64,000 bases of DNA from Flavobacterium quisquiliarum (GCF_019308285.1 NZ_WWEM01000039.1:248001-312000); one strand, 5' to 3'. Shown: positions 1 to 8,974, counted from the first letter of the stretch. The notes: generated by a model from the letters alone, not told the origin. A program made the numbers and translations.

Positions 1-226
1 TTTTTTTACTGATAAGCTGGCGCACAATTTCAACACCATTTATTTCGTCGCCATGAATTCCTGCCGAAAATAAAACAGTCGGCCCTTCATGTTTGGAACG
101 ACGGACAATAACAGGAATATTTAGTTTTGTTGTAGTATGAAGCCGAGCAATTTCGACGTTTATCGTTCTGTGTTCTCCCGGCAAAATTGATTCGCCAAAA
201 ATAACCAATGGAGTACTATTTTTCAT
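1..226 (-). CDS. Succinylglutamate desuccinylase/aspartoacylase family protein (partial, N-terminus)
   Basis: Only the first 75 codons are in the window; the gene continues past the left edge. Translation starts with MKNSTPLVIFGESI and contains GIHGDEINGVEIVRQL. The H-x-x-E arrangement in that stretch (GxHGDE) is the zinc-ligand signature of the AstE/aspartoacylase branch of M14-like carboxypeptidases, which remove acyl groups from amino acids. The ATG at 226 is the only start that keeps the preceding beta-strand region. It is divergent from uvrC, with a 138-bp shared upstream region. The family call is good; the substrate cannot be told from this fragment. Confidence 0.75.
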   Translation of the reverse strand, partial: MKNSTPLVIFGESILPGEHRTINVEIARLHTTTKLNIPVIVRRSKHEGPTVLFSAGIHGDEINGVEIVRQLISKK

Positions 227-322
227 TTGGAATTATAAAATCTAAATATAGAAATTATTCTTTTGATTTCGTAAATTTGAAACTAATTCAATGTTAAGCT
301 TCATTTTCAAATCGGAATGGTT

Positions 323-343
323 TTTGAAAAAAGCTTTTTCAAA
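323..343. promoter_or_regulatory. Perfect 9-bp-arm palindrome in the uvrC leader
   Basis: TTTGAAAAA, a 3-base spacer AGC, then TTTTTCAAA. It lies 21 bases before the uvrC start codon. It could be a repressor dyad or a leader hairpin. A TAAATTTG (-7-like) match lies upstream at 272-279, without a clear TTG partner. No factor can be named. Confidence 0.25.
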
Positions 344-364
344 TATCTTCAGAAATAAAATAGA

Positions 365-2164
365 ATGCAAAAACCAGCCTTAGATCTTCAAATTTTAACT
401 TTGCCAGACAATCCGGGCGTTTATCAATATTATGATAAGGACGGGAAAATTTTATATGTCGGCAAAGCCAAAAATTTAAAAAAAAGGGTTTCTTCCTATT
501 TCAATAAAATTCACGATACAGCGAAAACCAATGTATTGGTAAAGAAAATTGTAACTATAAAACACATCGTAGTTCCAACCGAAACCGATGCGCTTTTATT
601 GGAAAACAATTTAATAAAAACACTTCAGCCGAGATATAATGTATTGCTTCGTGATGACAAAAGTTATCCGTGGATCTGCATTAAAAAAGAACCTTTTTCG
701 AGAATATTTTTGACAAGAAGAATGGTCAAAGACGGCTCAGAATATTTTGGCCCGTACACGAATTTCAAAATGGTTTATACGATTCTGGACTTGATTAAAG
801 AATTGTATCCGCTTAGAACTTGTAATTATGATTTGAGCGAATCCAATATTAATTCCGGTAAATTCAAAGTTTGTCTGGAATATCATATTGGTAATTGCAA
901 AGGCCCGTGCGAAGGTTTGGAACCTTTGGAAGAATACCAAAGACAAGTCAATGCGATTCGCGAAATCCTGAAAGGAAACTTCAAAGAAAGTTTAAAAGAT
1001 TTCAAGAAATTGATGAACACTTATGCGCAGAATCTTCAGTTTGAAGAAGCACAGAAAATCAAGGAAAAGATTGAAGTTCTAGAGAATTATCAATCCAGAT
1101 CTACGATCATCAATCCTAAAATTACCAATATTGATGTTTTCTCTATTGTGTCTGACGAAAGTGCGGCTTATGTCAATTTCCTTCAGATTTCTCACGGTTC
1201 GATTATTCGTTCTCATACTTTAGACATCAAGAAAAAATTGGATGAAAGCGATGAAGAATTATTAGAATTAGCGATTGTAGAATTGCGTGAACGCTTTCAG
1301 TTATTATCCAAAGAAATCATAGTTCCTTTCGAATTGGATTTAGGCGAAAACATAAAAGTAACCGTTCCGCAGCTTGGCGACAAAAAACAAATTCTGGATT
1401 TATCGATTCGAAATGCCAAATTCTATCGCATCGAGCAATTGAAACAATTACAAATTGTTGATCCAGATCGACACGTTAACCGAATTATGGCACAAATGCA
1501 GAAAGATTTACGTCTTCCTGTTGAGCCTCGACATATCGAATGTTTTGACAACTCGAATATTCAGGGAACAAATCCAGTTGCGGCCTGTGTCGTATTTAAA
1601 GACGGAAAACCAAGCAAAAAAGATTATCGCCATTTTAACGTCAAAACCGTTGAAGGCCCAGACGATTTTGCTTCGATGACCGAAATTGTGTACCGCCGTT
1701 ACAAAAGATTATTAGACGAAAACGAACCACTTCCACAGTTAATCATTATTGACGGTGGAAAAGGGCAACTTTCTTCGGCTTTAAAAAGTATTGATGAATT
1801 AGGATTACGAGGTAAAATTGCCATAATCGGAATTGCAAAACGTTTAGAAGAACTTTTTTATCCGGGCGATTCTATTCCGTTATATCTCGACAAAAAATCA
1901 GAAACTTTGAAAGTAATCCAACAGTTGCGAAACGAAGCGCATAGATTCGGAATCACTTTTCACAGAGACAAACGAAGCAAAGCCGCATTGAATTCTTCTG
2001 TAGAAAGCATTCCGGGAATTGGAGAAAAAACCATGACAACCTTAATTCAGCATTTTAAAAGTGTTAAAAGATTAAAACTGGCTACAGAACAAGAAATTGC
2101 AACCGTTATAGGTGTTTCTAAAGCCAAAAAAATTGTCGATTTTTATCATCCAAAAGAAAACTAA
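365..2164 (+). CDS. uvrC: Excinuclease ABC subunit C
   Basis: UvrC makes both incisions around bulky DNA lesions in nucleotide excision repair, after UvrA and UvrB have found the damage. The 599-residue protein has the full family order: an N-terminal GIY-YIG nuclease (GVYQYY and ILYVGKAKNLKKR, about residues 15-95) for the 3' cut; a UVR motif that contacts UvrB (about 205-240, FEEAQKIKEKIEVLE); an RNase H-like endonuclease for the 5' cut (IECFDNSNIQG near 391, IIIDGGKGQ near 459); and C-terminal helix-hairpin-helix motifs (SIPGIGEKT, then IGVSKAKKI). Length is normal for the family. The gene stands alone in function; its 3' end is 6 bases from the next ORF, which may be co-transcribed. Confidence 0.97.
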   Translation: MQKPALDLQILTLPDNPGVYQYYDKDGKILYVGKAKNLKKRVSSYFNKIHDTAKTNVLVKKIVTIKHIVVPTETDALLLENNLIKTLQPRYNVLLRDDKSYPWICIKKEPFSRIFLTRRMVKDGSEYFGPYTNFKMVYTILDLIKELYPLRTCNYDLSESNINSGKFKVCLEYHIGNCKGPCEGLEPLEEYQRQVNAIREILKGNFKESLKDFKKLMNTYAQNLQFEEAQKIKEKIEVLENYQSRSTIINPKITNIDVFSIVSDESAAYVNFLQISHGSIIRSHTLDIKKKLDESDEELLELAIVELRERFQLLSKEIIVPFELDLGENIKVTVPQLGDKKQILDLSIRNAKFYRIEQLKQLQIVDPDRHVNRIMAQMQKDLRLPVEPRHIECFDNSNIQGTNPVAACVVFKDGKPSKKDYRHFNVKTVEGPDDFASMTEIVYRRYKRLLDENEPLPQLIIIDGGKGQLSSALKSIDELGLRGKIAIIGIAKRLEELFYPGDSIPLYLDKKSETLKVIQQLRNEAHRFGITFHRDKRSKAALNSSVESIPGIGEKTMTTLIQHFKSVKRLKLATEQEIATVIGVSKAKKIVDFYHPKEN

Positions 2165-2170
2165 TTCACT

Positions 2171-2707
2171 TTGAAAAAAAACTTTTTACATATCATCCTG
2201 TGTTTGTTTTTTTCTATTTCGTATAGTCAAAGCGATATTTCATTTGTACAAAAAGACAAAAGTAAAATCGAAATAAGCTTTAAAAATAAAATTGGCACTA
2301 GCGACGAAGAATATGAGCAAGCAGCAGAAATAAAAAATATTCGAACCGGAAAAACTCAAATTATCAATAACATTGAAGTTTCGATCACAGGAAAACCATC
2401 GCATTTAGAAATAAACGATTATAATTTTGATGGTTTTACTGATTTCGCTTCTTATCATACTGATGACGGAATGGGAGTTTATACCATTTATCAGATTTTT
2501 GTCTTTAATCCGATAACAAAACAATTCGAAAGCTTGCAATTTCCGTCGAACTTTAGTCCAAAATGTGATATGTTTTGCGATGTGAAAGTTGATAAAATCA
2601 AAAAGACATTAACCTCGAGTTGCAGAGGCGGTGCAAGAACTCATTCTGATGTCTGGAAGTACGATAAAAACAAAAAGTTAATACTTTCAAAAACAGAATC
2701 ATTTTAA
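2171..2707 (+). CDS. Secreted protein, XAC2610/FG-GAP-like, TTG start
   Basis: A 178-residue protein with a signal peptide (MKKNFLHIILCLFFSISYSQ, cleavage after YSQ). The middle has DYNFDGFTDF, an acidic calcium-loop-like motif of FG-GAP/VCBS type, and the C-terminal half resembles XAC2610-type proteins (DGMGVYTIYQIFVFN, then a conserved Cys pair near CDMFCDV). Function is unknown; it is probably periplasmic or outer-membrane associated. The start is TTG at 2171, six bases after uvrC ends; no ATG precedes the signal peptide. The family assignment is from memory of its motif pattern and is moderate. Confidence 0.65.
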   Translation: MKKNFLHIILCLFFSISYSQSDISFVQKDKSKIEISFKNKIGTSDEEYEQAAEIKNIRTGKTQIINNIEVSITGKPSHLEINDYNFDGFTDFASYHTDDGMGVYTIYQIFVFNPITKQFESLQFPSNFSPKCDMFCDVKVDKIKKTLTSSCRGGARTHSDVWKYDKNKKLILSKTESF

Positions 2708-2759
2708 GAATAAACCAAAAAAAATTGCCGACTTTTACAAAACTAACTTGCAAATTTTT

Positions 2760-5042
2760 ATGCGCCAAAATCAGCTGTCTTTTTTAAATATCTCATCAAA
2801 AGAACTTCTTTCAAATACCATTTGGAAAGCGGTTTCTGTGATGTTTGCCTTGTTAGTACTTTTTTCACAAAACTCCTTTTCGCAGGAAGTGAAAAAAGAC
2901 AGTGTAAAAAGACCTAAAATTGGATTGGTTTTAAGTGGTGGTGGCGCCAAAGGTTTTGCGCACATCGGAGTTCTTAAAGTTTTGGAAGAAGCAGGAATCA
3001 AAATCGATTACATCGGCGGAACAAGTATGGGATCTGTAATTGGTGGATTGTATGCTTCTGGTTACAATGCCTCACAAATTGATTCTATTTTCAAAAAAAC
3101 CAATTTTGATGAGCTGATAAGCGATTATATTCCGCGTTCCTCCAAAAACTTTTATGGTAAAAAGAATGACGAATTGTATGCGATTGTTTTACCGTTCAGT
3201 AATTTCAGGGTCGGCATTCCGGAAGCACTTTCTAAAGGAATGTACAATTACAATTTATTGAGCAGTCTAACTCGAAATGTTCGTCATGTTCGTGATTTCA
3301 ATCAATTGCCAACTCCTTTTTTATGTATTGGAACAAACATCGAAACAGGCGAAGAAGTTTTATTGAATAAAGGAAATCTAGTTCAGGCTATGATGGCGAG
3401 TGCGGCTTTTCCTTCCCTGTTTACTCCCGTAGAAATTGATGGAAATTTATTAGTCGACGGTGGTGTTGTAAACAATTATCCAATTAATGAAGTTCGTAAA
3501 ATGGGTGCCGATATTATTATTGGTGTCGATGTTCAAGACGATTTAATGAAGAGGAAAAACCTAAAAAACGCCACTCGTATTTTGGTTCAGATTACCAATC
3601 TGCAGTCTATTGACAAAATGAAAAACAAAATAAAAGACACTGATGTTTACATTAAACCAGACATTCGTGATTATGGCGTAATTTCATTTGATAAAGGAGA
3701 AGAAATCATCCGAAAAGGAGAAGAAGCTGCTTTTGCCGTTTATGAAAAAATCAAATCATTGTCTAATGAAACTACTTTTTATAAAAAACCAAAACTGAAA
3801 ATTGCTTCAGATACACTTCAAATTCAGAAAATTAATACGGACCAATTAGATAATTATACCAAAGAATATATTCGCGGTAAACTTCGTTTTAAACCTGGAA
3901 GCACCATTACGTATGATAATCTAAAAACCGGAATTAACAATTTAAATGCAACGCAAAACTTTAGTACCATTTCCTATTGCTTACAGCCCGACGGCGAAAA
4001 AGATGATTTGGATTTAGTTCTTAGAGAAAACCCAACGCAAACCTATTTAAAATTGGGACTTCATTATGACGGACTTTATAAAAGCGGTATTTTATTGAAT
4101 CTTACTCATAAAAAAACATTTCTAAAAAATGATGTTACTTCTTTGGATATTATTTTAGGAGATAATTTCAGGTATGATTTAAATTATTATGTTGAAAATG
4201 GATTCAATATCAGTTTTGGTTTCCGTTCACGACTGAATCAATTTAATCGAAATGTAACTACTAGTTTGAGTAATCTTGTTTCGCAAAATCCGAATGTCAA
4301 TTTGATCAATGTCGATTTTATGGATCTGAACAATCAGGCTTATTTTCAAACTATTTTTGTACAGAAGTTCCTTATGGGCGGTGGTTTAGAATATAAATAT
4401 CTGAAAATAAATTCTCCAACTCTTTCCAATGTAGAAAACATAATAGATAAAAGCAGTTACTTTAGTGCCTTTGCCTATTTAAAATACGATTCATTTGACG
4501 ATAAATATTACCCAAGTTCTGGATTGTATTTTTCTACAGATCTGCAAACTTATCTGGCATCTTCAGATTATACCAATACTTTTAAGCCATTTTCTATGGC
4601 AAAAGCTGAAATTTCTTTTGTGGATACCTTATTTAAAAGAGCAACCTTTAAAATTGATGCCGATGCTGGTTTTACTTTTGGGAACACCAGTGTCCCTTTC
4701 TTTAATTATATATTAGGAGGTTACGGTTACAGCAAAATCAACAACTTCAATTATTTTTATGGATATGATTTCTTAAGTATTGCCGGAAACAGTTTTATCA
4801 AAACCGGGATTACGTTAGACTACGAAATTTTAAGAAAAAATCATATTAACCTTTCTGCCAATTTTGCTAATTTAGGAAATGATATTTTCAGCGGTGTCGA
4901 TTGGATTTCGATGCCAAAATACACCGGTTATGCTATAGGCTACGGATTAGAAACGATTATTGGCCCAATTGAGATTAAACAATCCTGGTCTCCAGAAATG
5001 TCAAGAGGTTTCACCTGGTTCAGCATTGGATTTTTGTTTTAG
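2760..5042 (+). CDS. Patatin-like phospholipase with C-terminal outer-membrane barrel
   Basis: This 760-residue protein couples a patatin lipase to a BamA/surface-antigen-like barrel, the arrangement known from PlpD-type proteins. Order: signal-anchor region with a hydrophobic core (AVSVMFALLVLF) ending at NSFSQ; patatin domain with the oxyanion motif GGGAKG (about residue 60), nucleophile box GTSMGS (about 88) and the DGG catalytic Asp (about 234, LLVDGGVVNNYP); a POTRA-like linker (about 330-400); then alternating aromatic strands to a terminal F (FSIGFLF) typical of beta-barrels. The lipase is predicted to hydrolyse phospholipid at the cell surface or periplasmic face. I chose the ATG at 2760; an in-frame TTG at 2748 would add four residues. 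A strong terminator follows. Confidence 0.88.
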   Translation: MRQNQLSFLNISSKELLSNTIWKAVSVMFALLVLFSQNSFSQEVKKDSVKRPKIGLVLSGGGAKGFAHIGVLKVLEEAGIKIDYIGGTSMGSVIGGLYASGYNASQIDSIFKKTNFDELISDYIPRSSKNFYGKKNDELYAIVLPFSNFRVGIPEALSKGMYNYNLLSSLTRNVRHVRDFNQLPTPFLCIGTNIETGEEVLLNKGNLVQAMMASAAFPSLFTPVEIDGNLLVDGGVVNNYPINEVRKMGADIIIGVDVQDDLMKRKNLKNATRILVQITNLQSIDKMKNKIKDTDVYIKPDIRDYGVISFDKGEEIIRKGEEAAFAVYEKIKSLSNETTFYKKPKLKIASDTLQIQKINTDQLDNYTKEYIRGKLRFKPGSTITYDNLKTGINNLNATQNFSTISYCLQPDGEKDDLDLVLRENPTQTYLKLGLHYDGLYKSGILLNLTHKKTFLKNDVTSLDIILGDNFRYDLNYYVENGFNISFGFRSRLNQFNRNVTTSLSNLVSQNPNVNLINVDFMDLNNQAYFQTIFVQKFLMGGGLEYKYLKINSPTLSNVENIIDKSSYFSAFAYLKYDSFDDKYYPSSGLYFSTDLQTYLASSDYTNTFKPFSMAKAEISFVDTLFKRATFKIDADAGFTFGNTSVPFFNYILGGYGYSKINNFNYFYGYDFLSIAGNSFIKTGITLDYEILRKNHINLSANFANLGNDIFSGVDWISMPKYTGYAIGYGLETIIGPIEIKQSWSPEMSRGFTWFSIGFLF

Positions 5043-5085
5043 GATTTTATTGAGGAATAGTTCAATAAAATCGTGCTATTTTTTT
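5043..5085 (+). terminator. Rho-independent terminator after the patatin gene
   Basis: An 11-bp perfect stem (GATTTTATTGA at 5043-5053, TCAATAAAATC at 5062-5072) with an 8-base loop, then a T-run at 5079-5085. Confidence 0.7.
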
Positions 5086-5262
5086 ACTATGTAAAAATTA
5101 TATCAAAAAAAATTACAATATCTTATAGTTATAAATAATATAATTTCTATTTTTACTCGCGAAAATTTACGACATTTGTTATAATGAAAACAAAATGGAC
5201 AGGTTTATTAGAGTATCTTCAATTCCTCATCAAGAGAAATCCTGAATGAAGCTATCGAATTG

Positions 5263-5354
5263 AGATAATTAGTCAATACTAAAATTGACTTGATTATCTG
5301 TTCACACAATTCAAATTTTTCGAATTATCTAATTAATTTAAAAATTATCTAATT
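5263..5354 (+). promoter_or_regulatory. Dyad and direct repeats upstream of hmgA
   Basis: The 320-bp gap 5043-5362 holds no gene. A long imperfect dyad at 5263-5299 pairs AGATAAT..GTCAAT with ATTGAC..ATTATCT. It is followed by two copies of AATTATCTAATT (5323-5334 and 5343-5354), the second just before the hmgA ATG. The repeated ATTATCT word suggests a regulator site for tyrosine breakdown or a structured leader. No regulator gene is adjacent. Confidence 0.35.
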
Positions 5355-5362
5355 GAAAAGCC

Positions 5363-6520
5363 ATGCCATTATATCATAAACTTGGAGATTTTCCTCAAAA
5401 GAGACACACCCAATTTGAAAAACCAAACGGAGGTTTTTACTACGAACAATTATTTGGAACCGAAGGTTTTCACGGACATTCGTCATTATCTTATCATGTT
5501 CATAGACCTACACAGGTTAAAGAAATTTTAAACTCTTATTCGGTTGAACCAAAAATTGCAATCGGAAAAAATATAAAATCATTACTTTTTAAAGGTTTTG
5601 AATTAAAACCAGAAAACGACTTTTTAGACAGCCGAAAAGCCATGTTAGTCAATAAAGACTGTATTATTGGTTTAGCAGCACCAAAAGAATCGCTTCGAAA
5701 TTATTTCTACAAAAATGCCGATGCCGATGAAATGCTTTTCATCCATAAAGGAAAAGGAAAATTAAGAACCATGTTAGGAAATATTCCGTTTGAATATGGC
5801 GATTATTTGATTATTCCGCGCGGTATTATTTATCAAATCGAATTTGAAACAGAAGAAAACAGACTATTTTATGTAGAATCGTATTCTCCATTTTATACTC
5901 CAAAACGATACAAAAATCAATCAGGTCAGCATTTAGAACATTCTCCTTTTTGTGAGCGTGATTTTATTCTGCCAACTGAATTGGAAACACACGACGAAAA
6001 AGGCGATTTTTTAATTAAAATCAAAAAAGAAGGCATGATGCATGAAGTTATTTATGCCACACATCCTTTCGACGTTGTAGGCTGGGACGGCTATAATTTT
6101 CCTTACGGATTTTCAATTCACAATTTCGAACCTATAACGGGGCGTGTCCACCAACCGCCACCGGTACATCAAACTTTTGAAACGGCCACTTTTGTCGTTT
6201 GTTCATTCTGCCCAAGACTTTACGATTATCATCCAAAAGCCATTCCGGCGCCATACAATCACAGCAATATAGATTCTGACGAAGTACTCTATTATGTTGA
6301 TGGCGATTTTATGAGCCGTAATAATATTGAACAGGGTCATATCACTTTACACCCAAAAGGAATTCCGCACGGACCAGCGCCAGGCGCAATGGAACGTAGT
6401 ATTGGTCATAAAGAAACTTTAGAATTAGCTGTTATGGTGGATACGTTCAGACCATTAATGGTTACTGAGGAAGCTATGGGGCTTGATGACGGGCAATATT
6501 ACAAATCCTGGACGGAGTAA
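5363..6520 (+). CDS. hmgA: Homogentisate 1,2-dioxygenase
   Basis: This non-haem iron enzyme opens the ring of homogentisate to maleylacetoacetate in phenylalanine/tyrosine degradation. The 385-residue cupin-fold protein has the family's C-terminal iron-binding stretch: YNHSNIDSDEVLYYVDGDF supplies a His and Glu, and LHPKGIPHGP supplies the second His region. Bacteroidota members are shorter than the roughly 440-residue animal enzyme, and this length fits them. hppD, which makes homogentisate, follows 221 bp downstream, so the two catalyse consecutive steps. A repeat element separates them, so co-transcription is uncertain. Confidence 0.93.
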   Translation: MPLYHKLGDFPQKRHTQFEKPNGGFYYEQLFGTEGFHGHSSLSYHVHRPTQVKEILNSYSVEPKIAIGKNIKSLLFKGFELKPENDFLDSRKAMLVNKDCIIGLAAPKESLRNYFYKNADADEMLFIHKGKGKLRTMLGNIPFEYGDYLIIPRGIIYQIEFETEENRLFYVESYSPFYTPKRYKNQSGQHLEHSPFCERDFILPTELETHDEKGDFLIKIKKEGMMHEVIYATHPFDVVGWDGYNFPYGFSIHNFEPITGRVHQPPPVHQTFETATFVVCSFCPRLYDYHPKAIPAPYNHSNIDSDEVLYYVDGDFMSRNNIEQGHITLHPKGIPHGPAPGAMERSIGHKETLELAVMVDTFRPLMVTEEAMGLDDGQYYKSWTE

Positions 6521-6530
6521 CTGATCGAAT

Positions 6531-6674
6531 TTAACCGCAAAGTTCGCAAAGGATTTTTCGCAAAGTTCACAAAGACTTTAATGACGTTTTACTCGAATGA
6601 GTTCGCAAAGCTTTGCGTTCTTAGCAATTTTACAAAATCATTCTCAAAAAAAATCTTTGTGCACTTTGCGTTAA
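6531..6674. repeat. CGCAAAG-type palindromic intergenic repeat
   Basis: The hmgA-hppD gap holds an inverted-repeat element: TTAACCGCAAAGTTCGCAAA at the left and the near-complement ending CACTTTGCGTTAA at the right, with more CGCAAAG/CTTTGCG words inside (6603-6618). A related element lies after gmk (21930-22022). Confidence 0.6.
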
Positions 6675-6741
6675 AAAAAAATTAAACACAACATTTCGGT
6701 TTTTACAAATAAGCAATTAACCGATTAAACAAATAAACATC

Positions 6742-7902
6742 ATGAGTAAAGAAGTAAAATCAGTAGAATACGGATTAGAGAAAATATTTGAAGGAGCACA
6801 AGATTTCCTTCCATTATTAGGAACAGATTATGTAGAATTTTATGTAGGCAATGCAAAACAATCGGCACATTATTACAAAACAGCTTTCGGATATCAGTCC
6901 TTGGCTTATGCCGGATTGGAAACTGGAGTAAAAGACAAAGCTTCTTATGTTTTGAAGCAAGACAAAATCAGAATTGTTTTGACGACGCCATTAACAGCTG
7001 ATTCTCCAATCAACGAACATTTGAAAAAACACGGCGACGGTGTAAAAGTTGCTGCACTTTGGGTTGAAGACGCTACAAAATCTTACGAAGAAACAATGAA
7101 ACGTGGCGCACGTTCTTTCATGGAACCAACTGTTGAAGAAGATGAATTCGGTCAAGTGATCCGTTCTGGAATTTACACTTACGGAGAGACGGTTCACATT
7201 TTTGTAGAAAGAAAAAACTACAATGGTGTTTTCTTGCCAGGTTATAAAGAATGGAAATCAGATTACAATCCAGAACCAACAGGATTAAAATACATTGATC
7301 ACATGGTTGGAAATGTGGGTTGGAACGAAATGAATACTTGGGTAAAATTCTACGAAGACGTTATGGGATTTGTGAACTTTTTATCTTTTGATGACAAACA
7401 AATCACTACAGAATACTCTGCGTTGATGAGTAAAGTAATGTCAAATGGAAACGGAAGAATAAAATTCCCAATCAACGAACCAGCAGAAGGAAAGAAAAAA
7501 TCACAAATTGAAGAATATTTAGATTTTTATGGTGGCCCTGGAATTCAGCACATCGCTATTGCTACAGATGATATTATCAAAACGGTATCTCAGTTAAGAG
7601 CACGCGGCGTGGAATTTTTATCAGCTCCTCCTCATACTTATTATGAAGCAATCCCTGAAAGATTAGGTGTCCACATGGATATGATGAAAGAAGACATCAA
7701 TGAAATTGAAAAATTAGCAATTATGGTGGATGCCGATGAAGATGGCTACCTTTTACAAATATTTACCAAACCTGTTCAGGACAGACCAACGCTTTTCTTC
7801 GAAATTATTCAAAGAATGGGTGCAAAAGGGTTTGGTGCAGGTAACTTTAAAGCGTTGTTTGAATCAATTGAAAGAGAACAAGAATTAAGAGGAACTTTGT
7901 AA
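6742..7902 (+). CDS. hppD: 4-hydroxyphenylpyruvate dioxygenase
   Basis: Converts 4-hydroxyphenylpyruvate to homogentisate using Fe(II) and O2, the step before HmgA. The 386-residue protein has two vicinal-oxygen-chelate domains. The C-terminal active domain supplies the iron ligands: His in IDHMVGNV (about residue 184), His in GIQHIAIATDD (about 271) and Glu in LFFEIIQRMG (about 353). The terminal FGAGNFKALFESIEREQ stretch matches the gating helix of the family. Length and motifs are normal. It is preceded by hmgA and followed by a candidate small RNA gene. Confidence 0.96.
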   Translation: MSKEVKSVEYGLEKIFEGAQDFLPLLGTDYVEFYVGNAKQSAHYYKTAFGYQSLAYAGLETGVKDKASYVLKQDKIRIVLTTPLTADSPINEHLKKHGDGVKVAALWVEDATKSYEETMKRGARSFMEPTVEEDEFGQVIRSGIYTYGETVHIFVERKNYNGVFLPGYKEWKSDYNPEPTGLKYIDHMVGNVGWNEMNTWVKFYEDVMGFVNFLSFDDKQITTEYSALMSKVMSNGNGRIKFPINEPAEGKKKSQIEEYLDFYGGPGIQHIAIATDDIIKTVSQLRARGVEFLSAPPHTYYEAIPERLGVHMDMMKEDINEIEKLAIMVDADEDGYLLQIFTKPVQDRPTLFFEIIQRMGAKGFGAGNFKALFESIEREQELRGTL

Positions 7903-7990
7903 AAACGCATTTTTTTTGCATTTAAACGAGGATTTCACCAAAAAACCATGCTTTTTTTGCAAATGTTATGTTAAACTTGACTTTGGCTAT

Positions 7991-8019
7991 TTGAAATCTG
8001 AACTTTCTATCTATCTTTG
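7991..8019 (+). promoter_or_regulatory. Bacteroidota-type promoter for the candidate small RNA
   Basis: TTG at 7991-7993, an 18-base spacer, then TATCTTTG at 8012-8019, an excellent match to the TTG...TAnnTTTG consensus. It points to a transcript starting near 8025. No ORF starts within 150 bases downstream. Confidence 0.65.
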
Positions 8020-8024
8020 CACTC

Positions 8025-8136
8025 GCAAATCAGGAAGGGGTGGTTTCCTTCCGAATTGATATAAATTTCATAATTTATAGTTTTTTGGTTAGTTAATAGC
8101 ATAAAAACTCAGTCATCCTTGACTGAGTTTTTTTGT
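8025..8136 (+). ncRNA. Candidate small RNA between hppD and the DUF3108 gene
   Basis: About 110 nt framed by its own promoter (7991-8019) and a strong terminator (8103-8138), with no convincing ORF. Near the 5' end GGAAGG (8033-8038) pairs with CCTTCC (8047-8052) to give a hairpin whose loop is GGTGGTTT. The middle is AT-rich. I do not recognise a known RNA family. It could instead be a long untranslated leader, but the terminator precedes the next gene. Confidence 0.5.
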
Positions 8137-8138
8137 TT
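8103..8138 (+). terminator. Rho-independent terminator of the candidate small RNA
   Basis: A 13-bp stem: AAAAACTCAGTCA at 8103-8115, loop TCCT, TGACTGAGTTTTT at 8120-8132, then more T. Confidence 0.8.
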
Positions 8139-8200
8139 TGGTACATTTGGAATAGAATTTGCATTTATTTATCTTTATAATAGAATGTAAAAAATGTACT

Positions 8201-8974
8201 ATGAAAAAACTCATATTCACTATATTAGCCCTCACTTGTTTAGCTTTCGATTCTCAAAAAGGAGATTCATTTGACACGGGAGAATTCTTTAAATTCCGAA
8301 TTCACTATGGAATTGTAAACGCCGGTTACGCTACACTAGAAATAAAAGATGCCACAATCAGCAATAAAAAAGTTTATCATGCGGTTGGCAAAGGTTATAC
8401 AACCGGGATGTCTAAATTCTTTTTTAAAGTAGAAGATTTATATGAAAGTTACTTTGACAAAGAAACCGGAAGCCCTTATAGATATGTTCGAAAAATTGAC
8501 GAAGGAGGTTATACCAAAAATCAGGAAGGCTTTTTCAATCAAAATGAAAATAAAGTTTTAGTAAAAGATTATAAGCGAAAGTCCGAAAAAACAATCGTAG
8601 TCACTGATAATGTGCAGGATATTGTTTCGTCTTTTTATTTTTTGAGAAACCATCCCAGTATTGACAAATTGAAATCTGGTGAGGCCATTACAATTGATAT
8701 GTTTTTTGATGATGAAATCACAAAATTTAAGTTAAAATTTATAGGTCGTGAAGATATTACAACTAAATTTGGCAAGGTTTCCTGCATGATTTTCAGACCT
8801 CTTGTTCAAACCGGAAGAGTCTTTAAAGAAAAGGAAAGTTTAACACTTTGGATTACAGACGACGACAACAAAGTTCCAATTAGAATTAAGGCAGATCTGG
8901 CAGTTGGTTCCCTAAAAGCTGATCTCGATGAATATAAAGGATTAAAAAGTCCGCTTAAAGTAAAAAACAAATGA
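8201..8974 (+). CDS. DUF3108 domain protein, secreted
   Basis: A 257-residue protein with a short signal sequence (MKKLIFTILALTCLAFDSQ). The rest fits DUF3108, a periplasmic beta-rich domain of unknown function: GEFFKFRIHYGIVNAGYATLEI at the start, VEDLYESYFDKETGSPYRY in the middle, and LTLWITDDDNKVPIRIKADLAVGSLKADL near the end. I place the start at the ATG at 8201, directly before the signal peptide, rather than an upstream TTG at 8159. A TATCTTTA -7-like element at 8170-8177 precedes it. Its last codon overlaps the ATG of the tryptophan dioxygenase gene (ATGA), so the two are translationally coupled. Confidence 0.85.
   Translation: MKKLIFTILALTCLAFDSQKGDSFDTGEFFKFRIHYGIVNAGYATLEIKDATISNKKVYHAVGKGYTTGMSKFFFKVEDLYESYFDKETGSPYRYVRKIDEGGYTKNQEGFFNQNENKVLVKDYKRKSEKTIVVTDNVQDIVSSFYFLRNHPSIDKLKSGEAITIDMFFDDEITKFKLKFIGREDITTKFGKVSCMIFRPLVQTGRVFKEKESLTLWITDDDNKVPIRIKADLAVGSLKADLDEYKGLKSPLKVKNK

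Noticed and set aside
5184-5249. A 21-codon ORF in the gap before hmgA (MKTKWTGLLEYLQ...)
   Set aside because: No family likeness, weak upstream signals and inside a region with regulatory dyads; too short to support as a gene.
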